DNA from: Goleter apudmare HA4340-LM2
Lineage (GTDB): Bacteria; Cyanobacteriota; Cyanobacteriia; Cyanobacteriales; Nostocaceae
Direction of reading: 5' to 3'
Assembly (NCBI GenBank): GCA_019359495.1
Contig: JAHHHF010000072.1
Location: forward strand, 1 to 64,000
Length of the DNA: 64,000 nt
The position numbers and the translations under genes were made by a program. The notes under the pieces are model-generated. The model was given only the letters and a program-made list of their open reading frames with translations, had not been told where the DNA came from and searched no databases. Within the stretch, counting starts at the first letter, position 1; every line of letters starts with the position of its first letter. Shown piece by piece: positions 52,561 to 61,903 of the stretch.

Positions 52561-54120
52561 TTAATTACCACTGCCCAGGATAAATAAACTCAGCAGCGTG
52601 CCACTATTCCAAAGACTGTGGAGGAGCATCGGCGCGAGGAGACTGCGCGATCGCGTGTATACTACTCCCAAAACAATCCCCAGGGCGGTGAGTGGTAAAA
52701 TTTCCGACAGGCTGAGGTGAGCCAGGGCAAATAACAAGCTACTAACTAGGATTGCGCCCCATACCGAGAGGTAACGAGTCAGGGAGGGCAACAAAAAGCC
52801 GCGAAACAGTACTTCTTCAAATAAAGGGGCAGCGATCGCAGCTGTCAAGAAAAATATCCCCAATGCCGCAGAATCACGGCTTTCTAGTGCCTGTTGCAGC
52901 AGAGGATTACTACCACCCCTACCTTGCCAGAGTTGTTGATTAATCAAAGACACCAGTACAACGATGGGTAGAGCAGCACAATAGCCACCCAACCCCCACC
53001 AAAACCAATTATTCTGGAAACGGAAGCTAAACCAGAATTCTGGTAACGGAAAAAAGCGCTTGATGGATAAATACAGCACCAACAAGGCTGCCGATGCGAC
53101 TAAGACGTAACGAACTAAGACAGCAACAGCCTGAAGTCGCACATCACCGCTAGGAATCTGGATAGGAAGCAGCGAAAACAGTAAGGGGATGAACAGTTGT
53201 CCCATCAAGAAAAAGCCCAGGACAAAAACCTGCACAATTGTTTCACCATCCCAAGGTGTTGACCAAGGGACATCACCATTTTGCGCCAGTAAAGCAGCTT
53301 TTCCCTTCACTAAGCGCTGACCTAGGACAAAAATCAGTAGCACCAATCCGATAAAAGCTGAGAAGGTAGGAACTATACCAATGATTGCTAATTTAAATAC
53401 AGCTTGGGCAGCAGCTTCTTCCTGTGCTCCTTGAACTGCGGATAGGGCTTCTGGGCGCTGTTGGAGTTGGTATAGCTGCACCAATGCAGTAGAGCGAAAC
53501 CAACCTTCTAAATTTTTTTGAATCAATTGTTGGGCGTCTGGTAAGAGACGGGCGGGATCACTCCATAGTCCAGTTAACACAGCCGCAGTTTTGCCGAATT
53601 CTGGATTGATATCTGAGCGTTGTTGCAACTCTGTCCAAGATTTCAGGGCTGTCTGAGTCTGTCCTTGCTGCGCTTGTAAAACTCCGAGTCGCAAGTCTAA
53701 TTCCGCCAACAACTTTTGTAGTTGATTGAGAGACTGCTGTAACTTTTGCTGCTGTCCTAGGTTGGGATCATCTTTTGCTGGTAAAGGTTTAGGGGGCGTA
53801 GTAACTGGTTGAGAAGGCAGTTGTGCCAATTGGTTTTTAGCTTTTTCCAAATTCGTGAGGACTGATTGACGCGCCTCCTGGTACTGCTTTGTCGCATTTT
53901 CCAGGGGTTTCTCACCAAGGATTGCTCCCTGAATTACCTGAAAATTCTCATCGTCACTTTCTTGGGCTTGCCATGCTTGTGCTTGCAGCACAATATTTGT
54001 TTGGTACAGTTCTAAGCGACTTTGAAACTGCGGCTCTTGCCAACTGCCGAGTAGAGACAAACCAACCAACGCCAGAGATACCAGCGTCATCAAAATTAAA
54101 CCCAACCGCTTGATGGTCAT
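52561..54120 (-). CDS. CPBP family intramembrane metalloprotease
   Basis: A 519-residue polytopic protein. The C-terminal half carries the CPBP/CAAX-protease motifs: FEEVLFRGFLLPSL (EEXXXR), FALAHLS and LLHSLWNSGTL with the metal-binding residues. The N-terminal half is a soluble extension with a signal-like helix and coiled-coil content (about 40-260), common in cyanobacterial forms. It probably cleaves a membrane protein; target unknown. It is divergent from the NOS gene, with 157 bases between them. Confidence 0.9.
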   Translation of the reverse strand: MTIKRLGLILMTLVSLALVGLSLLGSWQEPQFQSRLELYQTNIVLQAQAWQAQESDDENFQVIQGAILGEKPLENATKQYQEARQSVLTNLEKAKNQLAQLPSQPVTTPPKPLPAKDDPNLGQQQKLQQSLNQLQKLLAELDLRLGVLQAQQGQTQTALKSWTELQQRSDINPEFGKTAAVLTGLWSDPARLLPDAQQLIQKNLEGWFRSTALVQLYQLQQRPEALSAVQGAQEEAAAQAVFKLAIIGIVPTFSAFIGLVLLIFVLGQRLVKGKAALLAQNGDVPWSTPWDGETIVQVFVLGFFLMGQLFIPLLFSLLPIQIPSGDVRLQAVAVLVRYVLVASAALLVLYLSIKRFFPLPEFWFSFRFQNNWFWWGLGGYCAALPIVVLVSLINQQLWQGRGGSNPLLQQALESRDSAALGIFFLTAAIAAPLFEEVLFRGFLLPSLTRYLSVWGAILVSSLLFALAHLSLSEILPLTALGIVLGVVYTRSRSLLAPMLLHSLWNSGTLLSLFILGSGN

Positions 54121-54261
54121 CTATCCCCCTTTGATTCACCAGTGGGGATCACTTCCCCCTTCGGAATTATCGCAAGAAAAAGTGGGAGATAGGCAATTAA
54201 AAATAGGGAATAGGGAATAGGGAATGGAGAGAAATCTCTGCAACTGATTTCCCAACTTCAG

Positions 54262-54275
54262 GTAATTACGAGTAC
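54262..54275. promoter_or_regulatory. NtcA-like palindrome at the NOS start
   Basis: GTAATTACGAGTAC matches the NtcA consensus GTA-N8-TAC. It ends two bases before the GTG start codon. No matching -10 box (TANNNT) about 22 bases downstream is seen. A match of this kind is expected roughly every four kb by chance, so it is only suggestive. If used it could be a repressor-type site. Confidence 0.25.
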
Positions 54276-54277
54276 AA

Positions 54278-57200
54278 GTGCTTACAAATGAGGAACAAGC
54301 CTTACTGCATAAGGATTTGTTTGCGCGAATGCAGCCTAGTTGGTTGTTGGATTTGAAGAATCAAGGAGACTGCGCGATCGCTATTACTCTGTGTTATCGG
54401 CAAGGAGATATCACTCAGCCTTGGCAAGATGCCGGCACAGTCAGGTTTACCACACAGGAATCCCTCAAGGAACAGCGTAGCGCCGAGTTAGAATATCCCA
54501 TCACCACATGGGATAGAGCACCGCAATTAAAGCTCAAAGTTCGCTTGACCCAGAGTACAACTGAAAGCAAGAGTAGCACTCTGAAGTTATTGGGCAATCA
54601 GAGCAGCTATCATGGCTTCCACAAAAGAAGTCAGCAAACAGAAGATATAAAGGTAGAAATTCCCCCAGATCTTCCCCTCACACCGCAAGAAGAAGTGATT
54701 GTGAAAGATGTGTGGAACAAGCTGCGGGCGTGGAAAGAACTGCAAATGGAAAAGTTCTTTAAACGCCTGTTATTAGAGGAACCAGAACTGGAGTATATTT
54801 TTGGGGAAGCTCTTGATAGCGTTGGGGAATACTTATATGAATTGATCGATTGTGCTGTCCACAAACTCCAGCCGGAAACTCAAATTGTGCTGGCAGAAGC
54901 CCTAACTGGTGTACCTCCAGAAAAAGGGGATGGGTTCGATACAGTAGAAGATTACGGTGCTTTGTTTGCTGATATAGGTATGCGTCCTCAGCACTGGGTA
55001 AAGGCTCGGCAGGTGTGGATGTGGATGCTGCCATCAATTCCGTATTTAGAAGAATATGATCGTGAGAATTTATCTACAGGGGCAAATTCTGCTCTTTATA
55101 AGTTTTTCAATACCTATATAATTTTGCCGATGGTGGAGGCAATGGGACGCTACGAGCAAGCCCTACCATCGGAAATGCTCAAGCAAATGGCAGATTCTTG
55201 GCAGGTGTTCAGCCAGAACAAGCAGGAAATGGGTATGGTGTTTTATCAAACCCTATTTGATAAATATCCCTTCTTGTTGCCCATTTTTGGACGAGCGGAT
55301 ATGGATTACTTGTCCTTGCACTTGTTCCAGTCGCTAGAATTTCTTATGCGTTGCTTGAGAAGTGAGAGTAGTGACGAACTTTTGCGAGAACTGCGCTCTT
55401 TAGGACAGTTACATGGCAGTGTTGGTGTACCATCCTGTGCCTATCCAGCTATTTCTGATACCATGTTTGTGCTGTTTGAGAAGTACATACCAGACTTCTC
55501 GCCAGAGTTAAGGCTAGCGTGGCAGACATTGTTTGATCGCGTCACCAATGTAATGAAGTTGCCCAAGTTAAATGAAGAGCGATTGCTGAAAAAAGCGCGG
55601 CAGTTCCTGAATATCATTGCCACTGAACAAGCCTGGGAACCAGAAGATCAAGCACGACGCTGGCAAGAAGTTCAAGAGGAAGTCCAAGCCACAGGCACTT
55701 ATACCCACACCTACGAAGAACTGACTTATGGGGCACAGTTGGCTTGGCGTAATGCTTCCAAATGTATCGGTCGCATTCAGTGGAATAATATGGTGGTGCG
55801 CGATCGCCGCCATGTCACAGAACCTGATGAAATGTTCCAAGAGTTACTGGAACACCTGCGGTTGGGAACCAATGGCGGCAACATTCAAATTACCATGACT
55901 GCCTTCCGTCCCAAACAACCCAAGGAGCGCTGGGGCCCCCGGATCTGGAATCCGCAACTGATCCGTTACGCAGCTTACGAACAGGCAGATGGGAAGGTAA
56001 TGGGCGATCGCGCTAATCTGGATTTGACCAAAGAAATTATCAAGTTGGGTTGGCAACCACCCGAACCGCCCACACCCTACGATATTTTACCGATAGTCAT
56101 CGAAGCTCCAGGTAGAGAGCCGAAACTCTATGAATTACCCAAGGAAGAAGTACTGGAAGTTGAACTTGAACATCCCACAATTGCCGAGTTCAAGTCCTTG
56201 GGTTTCCGTTGGTATGCTGTCCCTGCTGTCAGCAACTTCCGCATGGATATTGGCGGCATTGCCTATGGCTGCATTCCCTTTAATGGCTGGTACATGGGTA
56301 CAGAAGTAATGCGGGATTTCCTGGAAGACTGGCGCTACGACAAGATGGAGGAAATCGCCAAGGTACTCAAACTAGATACCACTTCCGAGCAGACTCTCTG
56401 GCGCGATCGCGTCGCTTTAGAATTGAATGTGGCCATCTTACATTCCTTCCAAAAAGCCAAGGTGACAATGGTGGATCACCAGTCGGCTTCTCGCCAGTAC
56501 CTGGCTCATGATCTACGAGAAAAGAAAGCAGGGCGCGAGTGTCCGGCAGAGTGGGCTTGGGTTGTACCATCGGCCGGAGGTAGCGCCTGTCCGGTTTGGC
56601 ATCACCAAACGCGCGACTTCTACCTGGAACCCGCCTATCACCATGCTGCCGACCGTTGGGCAGTGGAAGACGGTATTGATCTAGAAAAATTGACTACCAC
56701 TAGTGACGAAGACGACCATAAGCAAGACCGCATCCTGATTCTCTATGCTTCCGAGACAGGTACCGCCGAAAGCTTTGCCCGCGCTACTGCTAGGCAAATG
56801 AGTCGCTACCGTCCCAAGGTGCTGGCACTAGATGAGTACAACACCGACAATTTAGCGTCTGAAAAGCTGTTGCTGATTGTCACCTCCACCTTTGGCAATG
56901 GGGAAATCCCTGGAAATGGCAAGCGCTTCCTCCAATGGTTGAAGCAACAGCCTGTGGGTGCCCTCAATGGCTTGAACTATTCGGTATTGGCAATTGGCAG
57001 CACCGTTTACGAACACTTCTGTGCTGCCGGCATGGCATTGAATAAGGCATTGGCAAAAGCCGGAGCCAACTGCATCGTACCATTGCATAAAGGTGATGAA
57101 ATTAAAGGACAAGCTGATACCTTCAAGCAGTGGCTGGGACTTGTGGGCCGGGTACTGGGTGAGGATAACACTGCGGCTGATGCAGTCAACGCCAATGCTC

Positions 57201-58597
57201 CTCAATTAAACGTCAACTTCTTAAGTGCAGCAGAAGTTGCCAACGTCTCTCCAGTAATAGTGAGTGGTGATCGAGGTGTGGAAGTGCCTGTGGTAGTGAA
57301 TCAAGAACTTCTCCTAGAAGTGATTCCTGGCAGTCGTTCCACCCGCTTGATCGCCTTTGACTTGGCTGATACTGACCTGCACTACGAAACAGGTGATCAT
57401 GTAGCGGTATATCCCTGCAATCCCCCCGCACTGGTTGAGCGAGTTGGCGATCGCCTCAATCTATCACTCAGCACCTACTTTACAGCTAGTTACATCACAC
57501 CTGATGGTCACACGACAGAAGACCAACCTCCAGTCACAGTGCCCGCTACAGTTGGTCAGGTGCTGGTTGAGGAACTGGATTTGGCTTTGCGAGAACCATT
57601 CAATGACCTGTTAGCATACCTGCACTCCGCCACTCAAAACCTGCAAGAACAGCACCGCCTGGAAACCTGGCTAGAAATTCTCCGCCAAGGGGACGACCAT
57701 CCCGACAGCATTACCCTCAAGAAAACGATCACCGACAATTTCATGAGCGTTGCTGATTTGTTCGATGAATTTCCCGCCGCGAATATTACCTTCGCCGCCT
57801 TACTAGAATTATTACCAAAGCAGAAACCCCGCCTCTACTCGATATCCTCCTGCCCCCTGCTCCATCCCCGGCAAATTCAAATTACAGTTGGGACACTGCA
57901 AATTACCACCGATGCAGGTAAAGTTCGTCAGGGACTCTGTTCCAACTACCTCGCCGGACTGCAACCAGGAAGCCAGGTGCGAATTAGTGTCCGCACTTCC
58001 GCCTTCCGTCCTCCTAGCGACCCAGAAGCAGTCATGCTGATGGTAGGGCCAGGCACCGGGGTTTCTCCCTTAATTGCCTTTCTCCAGTATCGAGAAGCCC
58101 TGTTACAACAAGCACAGTCCCTAGCAGATGCGACCCTATACTTTGGCTGCCGCAACTACAATAACTTCATTTATCAAGAACAACTACAGACATGGCAAAG
58201 TCAGGGTGTACTCTCTGGCTTAGAAGTGGCATTTTCTCGCCTCGGCGACCAAAAAACCTACGTCCAAAACCTGATGCAGCAACAGCCGCAACAAGTTTGG
58301 CAAATGTTGAGTAATCCCAAGTGCCACTACTATGTTTGTGGAGACGCCAAAATGGCCGATGATGTTTTTGAAGTCATGTTAGCGATCGCTAAAACTGTAG
58401 GTGGTTTGTCACATCCTGAAGCTGTGCAATTCTTTGACAAAATGAAGCAGGAAAAACGCTTCTTCAGTGATGTTTGGGGCGTCACACTGAACTACAAACA
58501 AGCCATAAAAGCAGTGCAAAAAGACAACTACTCCAAAGCTGAAAAATGGCTTAACCGCTTGCAGCAACCAGTAGAAGCGCAAGCAGTGAGTGTCTAA
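54278..58597 (+). CDS. nos: Nitric oxide synthase with two globin-like domains and a fused reductase
   Basis: A 1439-residue NOS. Residues 1-130 are of unknown type, about 134-295 globin-like, about 298-430 a second globin, about 460-795 NOS oxygenase, about 818-960 FMN-flavodoxin ([15 protein letters not shown]), about 1010-1439 FAD/NADPH reductase (LYSISSCP near 1186; [14 protein letters not shown] near 1255). Oxygenase marks: heme Cys496 in [10 protein letters not shown], arginine-binding Glu676 in WYMGTEV. The first globin has Phe230 where the proximal His is expected; the second has His379 ([10 protein letters not shown]). No Cys-X4-Cys zinc motif is seen before the oxygenase, and the oxygenase-FMN linker is acidic, so no calmodulin site is apparent. 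It should make NO and citrulline from arginine, O2 and NADPH; the globin may oxidise NO. Start is GTG; an ATG at 54329 is the alternative. The architecture resembles Synechococcus PCC 7335 NOS, known to carry a globin. Confidence 0.93.
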   Translation: MLTNEEQALLHKDLFARMQPSWLLDLKNQGDCAIAITLCYRQGDITQPWQDAGTVRFTTQESLKEQRSAELEYPITTWDRAPQLKLKVRLTQSTTESKSSTLKLLGNQSSYHGFHKRSQQTEDIKVEIPPDLPLTPQEEVIVKDVWNKLRAWKELQMEKFFKRLLLEEPELEYIFGEALDSVGEYLYELIDCAVHKLQPETQIVLAEALTGVPPEKGDGFDTVEDYGALFADIGMRPQHWVKARQVWMWMLPSIPYLEEYDRENLSTGANSALYKFFNTYIILPMVEAMGRYEQALPSEMLKQMADSWQVFSQNKQEMGMVFYQTLFDKYPFLLPIFGRADMDYLSLHLFQSLEFLMRCLRSESSDELLRELRSLGQLHGSVGVPSCAYPAISDTMFVLFEKYIPDFSPELRLAWQTLFDRVTNVMKLPKLNEERLLKKARQFLNIIATEQAWEPEDQARRWQEVQEEVQATGTYTHTYEELTYGAQLAWRNASKCIGRIQWNNMVVRDRRHVTEPDEMFQELLEHLRLGTNGGNIQITMTAFRPKQPKERWGPRIWNPQLIRYAAYEQADGKVMGDRANLDLTKEIIKLGWQPPEPPTPYDILPIVIEAPGREPKLYELPKEEVLEVELEHPTIAEFKSLGFRWYAVPAVSNFRMDIGGIAYGCIPFNGWYMGTEVMRDFLEDWRYDKMEEIAKVLKLDTTSEQTLWRDRVALELNVAILHSFQKAKVTMVDHQSASRQYLAHDLREKKAGRECPAEWAWVVPSAGGSACPVWHHQTRDFYLEPAYHHAADRWAVEDGIDLEKLTTTSDEDDHKQDRILILYASETGTAESFARATARQMSRYRPKVLALDEYNTDNLASEKLLLIVTSTFGNGEIPGNGKRFLQWLKQQPVGALNGLNYSVLAIGSTVYEHFCAAGMALNKALAKAGANCIVPLHKGDEIKGQADTFKQWLGLVGRVLGEDNTAADAVNANAPQLNVNFLSAAEVANVSPVIVSGDRGVEVPVVVNQELLLEVIPGSRSTRLIAFDLADTDLHYETGDHVAVYPCNPPALVERVGDRLNLSLSTYFTASYITPDGHTTEDQPPVTVPATVGQVLVEELDLALREPFNDLLAYLHSATQNLQEQHRLETWLEILRQGDDHPDSITLKKTITDNFMSVADLFDEFPAANITFAALLELLPKQKPRLYSISSCPLLHPRQIQITVGTLQITTDAGKVRQGLCSNYLAGLQPGSQVRISVRTSAFRPPSDPEAVMLMVGPGTGVSPLIAFLQYREALLQQAQSLADATLYFGCRNYNNFIYQEQLQTWQSQGVLSGLEVAFSRLGDQKTYVQNLMQQQPQQVWQMLSNPKCHYYVCGDAKMADDVFEVMLAIAKTVGGLSHPEAVQFFDKMKQEKRFFSDVWGVTLNYKQAIKAVQKDNYSKAEKWLNRLQQPVEAQAVSV

Positions 58598-58620
58598 ATA
58601 ATAGTTGGATTATTGTATAT

Positions 58621-58646
58621 GTAGTGATTATAAATCTAATCACTAC
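58621..58646. terminator. Perfect 10-bp inverted repeat just after the NOS stop
   Basis: GTAGTGATTA (58621-58630) and TAATCACTAC (58637-58646) form a perfect stem with a six-base loop, 23 bases after the NOS stop. There is no long T-run, but the position suits a terminator or mRNA 3' structure. Confidence 0.55.
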
Positions 58647-58651
58647 TATGA

Positions 58652-58850
58652 TTATAGTATCTGACTCTTCACCCAAGCACGAAATGATTTCAGTAAAGCA
58701 ATTTCACCCATGCTTGTACTCTGCTGAATAAATCTATTCATCTCACTCACCAAAACTATAGGAAAGGCAATACTAAACTCATGCTCAACATATTGCCCTT
58801 CTTGCAACTGATAAAATTTCAAATTTTGCCCGACAAGCCTAAAATGATGG
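58652..58850 (-). pseudogene. C-terminal remnant of a Uma2 family protein
   Basis: The final 60 or so codons read LVGQNLKFYQLQEGQYVEHE, then SEMNRFIQQS and MGEIALLKSFRAWV, a typical C-terminal tail of a Uma2 subgroup. The frame remains open up to 59002, but the upstream part is palindromic repeat DNA and not Uma2. The gene body has been lost, probably by the repeat insertions to its right. Confidence 0.65.
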
Positions 58851-58856
58851 ATTAGG

Positions 58857-58990
58857 CGTATGTTGGGGAGCCACCGCCGTGGACGGGTTTCCCGGCTTGA
58901 GGCGAGTGGCGTTTGAGGCTTTGGGTAGGCGCAGCCTTCCCGCAGGGTAGTGAAACCCAACCTACTTTTAATGCTTTTTCCGCAGCCTCC
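58857..58990. repeat. Palindromic repeat between the Uma2 remnant and the MITE copy
   Basis: GC-rich tract with GGGTTTCCCGGCTTGAGGCG on the left and GGGTAGTGAAACCC on the right, able to form several hairpins, followed by CGCAGCCTCCGGC. It resembles abundant Nostoc intergenic repeats. It directly adjoins MITE copy B, so this is a nest of repeats. Confidence 0.55.
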
Positions 58991-59004
58991 GGCATAACAC
59001 ACCT

Positions 59005-59140
59005 TACTGGCGTGTCTAAGCTAATTTTGTGTATTAGCAATCTCTTGTAGAACGGGCAAGATGCCCGTTCTAATTAGCGGGCATCTTGCCCGCACCACAA
59101 GAAAATTTTTTGCATCATTTTAGGCTTGTCAGTCCACTAC
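59005..59140. mobile_element. MITE-like palindromic repeat, copy B
   Basis: Second copy of the 2263-2399 element. The 129-bp core (59012-59140) has the same length as copy A and matches except for two single bases and two swapped hairpin loops. The left inverted end is altered (TTACTGG instead of GTAGTGG), while the right end CCACTAC is intact. No target duplication could be assigned. Confidence 0.7.
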
Positions 59141-59170
59141 CATATTTTATGTTTCCTCATGTACGGGAAT

Positions 59171-59194
59171 TAAAAAAGGTGGGCATCGCCCACC
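59171..59194 (-). terminator. Intrinsic terminator of the suf operon
   Basis: Read on the minus strand, GGTGGGC-GAT-GCCCACC (59188-59194 with 59178-59184) is followed by a T-run with the sequence TTTTTTA (59177-59171). It lies six bases after the sufS stop, an ideal intrinsic terminator for the sufBCDS transcript. Confidence 0.88.
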
Positions 59195-59199
59195 CTAAC

Positions 59200-60462
59200 T
59201 TAACCAAAGACACCAGCAAAAAATTCAATTGTTTCCTGCAATGCTTTGATGAAAATATCAATTTCTTCGCGGGTGTTGTAGAAAGATAAACTCGCCCTGG
59301 CGGTGGCTGGAATGTGTAAGTGGCGGTGTAAAGGGTGAGTGCAATGATGTCCAGAACGAATGGCAACGCCTTCTTGATCTAATAATGTAGATAGGTCGTT
59401 GGCGTGGACTTCTGAAACTGTAAATGTAGCTAAAGCAGCTCTCCCTTCTCCTTTGGCATCTGGCTTTGGCCCGTAGATACGAACTTGGGGGATTTGTTCT
59501 AGTTGTTGGAACAAATAAGCTGTTAATTCGGCTTCGTAGGCATGGATTTTATCCATACCGATATTAGTAAGATAATCTATTGCGGCACCGAGTGCGATCG
59601 CTTCCCCAATTGCAGGTGTACCAGCTTCAAATTTATGAGGTAGTTCTGCGTAGGTGGAATGGTCTAAATACACCTCAGCAATCATCTCGCCACCACCAAA
59701 AAATGGTGGCATTGCTTCTAATAACTCTAACTTGCCATACAAAAATCCGATGCCTGTGGGAGCACACATTTTATGTCCAGAAGCCACCAACCAATCACAG
59801 TCTATTTGTTGGACATCGACTGGCATGTGGGGCACACTTTGACAAGCATCAACTAAGAATTTCGCGCCGTATCTGTGAGCAATCGTAGCAATTTCTTGGA
59901 CTGGGTTAATACAACCCAAGACGTTAGAAACATGAACCACTGACACCAGTTTTGTTTTCTCAGAAATCAGTTGTTTAAACTGTTCCATTTCAAAAGTTTC
60001 TGCTGGCGTCAGTTCGACAAACTTCAGGACTGCACCCGTTTTTTGAGCAACAAACTGCCAAGGAACAATATTACTATGGTGTTCCATCACCGAGAGAATA
60101 ATTTCATCCCCTGGTTGCAAGTTGTTCATTCCCCAACTGTAAGCCACCAAGTTAATGGCTTCACTGGCGTTGCGGGTGTAAATGATTTCCTGGCGAGATG
60201 CAGCATTAATGAATTTGGCAACCTGATCACGCGCACCTTCATAAGCATCAGTGGCTTGGGCACTCAAAGTATGAGCGCCACGATGCACGTTAGCATTGTA
60301 ATGCTCGTAGTAATCTCTGAGGGCGTTGAGTACCTGCAAAGGTTTTTGTGATGTCGCCGCGTTATCGAGATAAACCAGAGTTTTCCCGTTGACTTCTTGA
60401 TGCAATATCGGGAAATCAGCGCGGACTTTATCGGCTAGGGTTTTGGTGGTAGTAAAAGTCAT
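59200..60462 (-). CDS. sufS: Group II cysteine desulfurase SufS
   Basis: A 420-residue PLP enzyme that takes sulfur from cysteine for Fe-S assembly. It has [11 protein letters not shown] at the N-terminus, [10 protein letters not shown], the PLP lysine in [18 protein letters not shown] and the active cysteine in [14 protein letters not shown]. It is the last gene of the sufBCDS operon and ends beside an intrinsic terminator. The gap to sufD is 25 bases and contains STRR heptamers. Confidence 0.96.
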   Translation of the reverse strand: MTFTTTKTLADKVRADFPILHQEVNGKTLVYLDNAATSQKPLQVLNALRDYYEHYNANVHRGAHTLSAQATDAYEGARDQVAKFINAASRQEIIYTRNASEAINLVAYSWGMNNLQPGDEIILSVMEHHSNIVPWQFVAQKTGAVLKFVELTPAETFEMEQFKQLISEKTKLVSVVHVSNVLGCINPVQEIATIAHRYGAKFLVDACQSVPHMPVDVQQIDCDWLVASGHKMCAPTGIGFLYGKLELLEAMPPFFGGGEMIAEVYLDHSTYAELPHKFEAGTPAIGEAIALGAAIDYLTNIGMDKIHAYEAELTAYLFQQLEQIPQVRIYGPKPDAKGEGRAALATFTVSEVHANDLSTLLDQEGVAIRSGHHCTHPLHRHLHIPATARASLSFYNTREEIDIFIKALQETIEFFAGVFG

Positions 60463-60480
60463 TGGTGAGTTAGTTATTGG

Positions 60481-60501
60481 TCATTTGTCATTTGTCATTA
60501 G
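60481..60501. repeat. Heptameric STRR between sufD and sufS
   Basis: TCATTTG, TCATTTG, TCATTAG in tandem, overlapping the sufD stop codon region. Typical heptamer repeat. Confidence 0.7.
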
Positions 60502-61903
60502 TTAGAGACTTAAAACTATTGACGTGGTTTAAAAGAACTTCTCGCAGGGACGCGACAGGTATTTGGTTGATGATTTCAGCAGCGAAGGCGTTAACTAACA
60601 ATTGGCGGGCATCGTTTTCACCAATTCCCCGGCTTTGCAGATAGAATATTTCATCATCTTCCAACTGGCTGACAGTAGCACCGTGGGCGCATTTGACGTT
60701 ATCAGCAGTAATTTCCAGTTGGGGTTTGGTATCAACTCTGGCTTTAGATGATAGTAGCAAATTGCGGTTTAACTGCCCGGCATCCGTTTGCTGTGCGGCT
60801 TTGGGGACAAAAACCTTACCGTTGAACACTGCATGAGCGCGATCGCCTACAATACACTTATGCAATTGCTTACTCACACCATAAGGATGATTGAGAGCGA
60901 TCGCACTATGAGTATCAGCCAACTGACGATCCCAAATCATTGTCAAACCATTGAGATGGGTTTGGGTTTGCTCACCAGTTTGCAAAATCTCTAAATTGTG
61001 CCGTGATAGCTTACCACCAAAAGCGATCGCATTACAGGTATAACGACTATCACGAGCCTGAGTCACAGCAGTCTTGCCAATATGGAAAGCCTCTGCACCT
61101 TCCCTCATCACCCTAGTGTGACTCACCTGGGCATTCTCCCCTACCCAGATTTCCGTAACCGCATTAGTGAGGTAAACCCCCTCTTTCTCTGCGCCCTCTG
61201 CGCGACGGACACTTTCTGCAACGGGGGGAACCCCCGCACAAAAGTGTCCTCCTCTGCGGTTCATAAACTCTTCCACCAAAGTCACCTGGGAACCACCTTC
61301 AGCCACCACCAAACAGCGCGGCTGGGAAATCGTCGCCGTCTCACCCCCATCCGCCACAAAAACTAAATGTATCGGCGTCTCGACTACAACATTTTTCCCC
61401 ACCAACACCACCAACCCATCAGCCAACCCAGCAGTATTTAGAGCCGTAAATACTTCCTGCGCTCCTTCAGCTTGTGCTAAATACTTACTGACATGCTCCT
61501 GTTCAGCTACAGGTAACGCCGTCAACTGGCTAACTATCACCCCAGATGGTAAATCTGCGATCGTTGATAACTCTGGTGCATATACGCCATCTACAAATAC
61601 TAAACTGTTATCAACGGTTTCCGGTAGAGACGTTACATCTAACTTCTCTACCTGTTGAAACTGCACCTTTCGCAAAGCCGACAAATCAGTAAACCGCCAT
61701 TCCTCATCGCGGGTAGTAGGGATAGTAGAATGACGTACCCAATTTGCTGCTTGTTGGCGTAATTCCTCTAACCAACCTGCTGATTGTGTAGCAGTTACCT
61801 GATTTAACAACTCCACCAGATAAGCATCTCTATCTACCAAAGTTGATGTCAAACTTATCGTATCCGAGTTAGCAATAGGGCTAGGAGAAACTTGTATAGT
61901 CAT
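60488..61903 (-). CDS. sufD: Fe-S cluster scaffold subunit SufD
   Basis: A 471-residue SufD, partner of SufB and SufC in the scaffold complex. Characteristic parts: DEEWRFTDLSALRKVQF, QPRCLVVAEGGSQVTLVEEF, the right-handed beta-helix core and KCAHGATVSQLEDDEIFYLQ near the C-terminus. Residues about 215-241 (NRRGGHFCAGVPPV and on to AEGAEKE) are not part of the family and are encoded by an 81-bp palindromic repeat. The frame is preserved. The stop of sufC and the sufD start overlap by one base, so the genes are coupled. Confidence 0.95.
   Translation of the reverse strand: MTIQVSPSPIANSDTISLTSTLVDRDAYLVELLNQVTATQSAGWLEELRQQAANWVRHSTIPTTRDEEWRFTDLSALRKVQFQQVEKLDVTSLPETVDNSLVFVDGVYAPELSTIADLPSGVIVSQLTALPVAEQEHVSKYLAQAEGAQEVFTALNTAGLADGLVVLVGKNVVVETPIHLVFVADGGETATISQPRCLVVAEGGSQVTLVEEFMNRRGGHFCAGVPPVAESVRRAEGAEKEGVYLTNAVTEIWVGENAQVSHTRVMREGAEAFHIGKTAVTQARDSRYTCNAIAFGGKLSRHNLEILQTGEQTQTHLNGLTMIWDRQLADTHSAIALNHPYGVSKQLHKCIVGDRAHAVFNGKVFVPKAAQQTDAGQLNRNLLLSSKARVDTKPQLEITADNVKCAHGATVSQLEDDEIFYLQSRGIGENDARQLLVNAFAAEIINQIPVASLREVLLNHVNSFKSLTNDK
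61181..61261. repeat. In-frame palindromic repeat inside sufD
   Basis: An 81-bp (27-codon) block in the sufD coding region. On the plus strand it begins CTCTTTCTCTGCG, ends CCTCTGCGGTT, and encloses a palindrome (61207-61249) with GGACACTTT and AAAGTGTCC arms and a GGGGG/CCCCC core. The outer parts match a tract between sufB and sufC (62701-62745). The length is a multiple of three, so the reading frame is kept. Confidence 0.75.
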
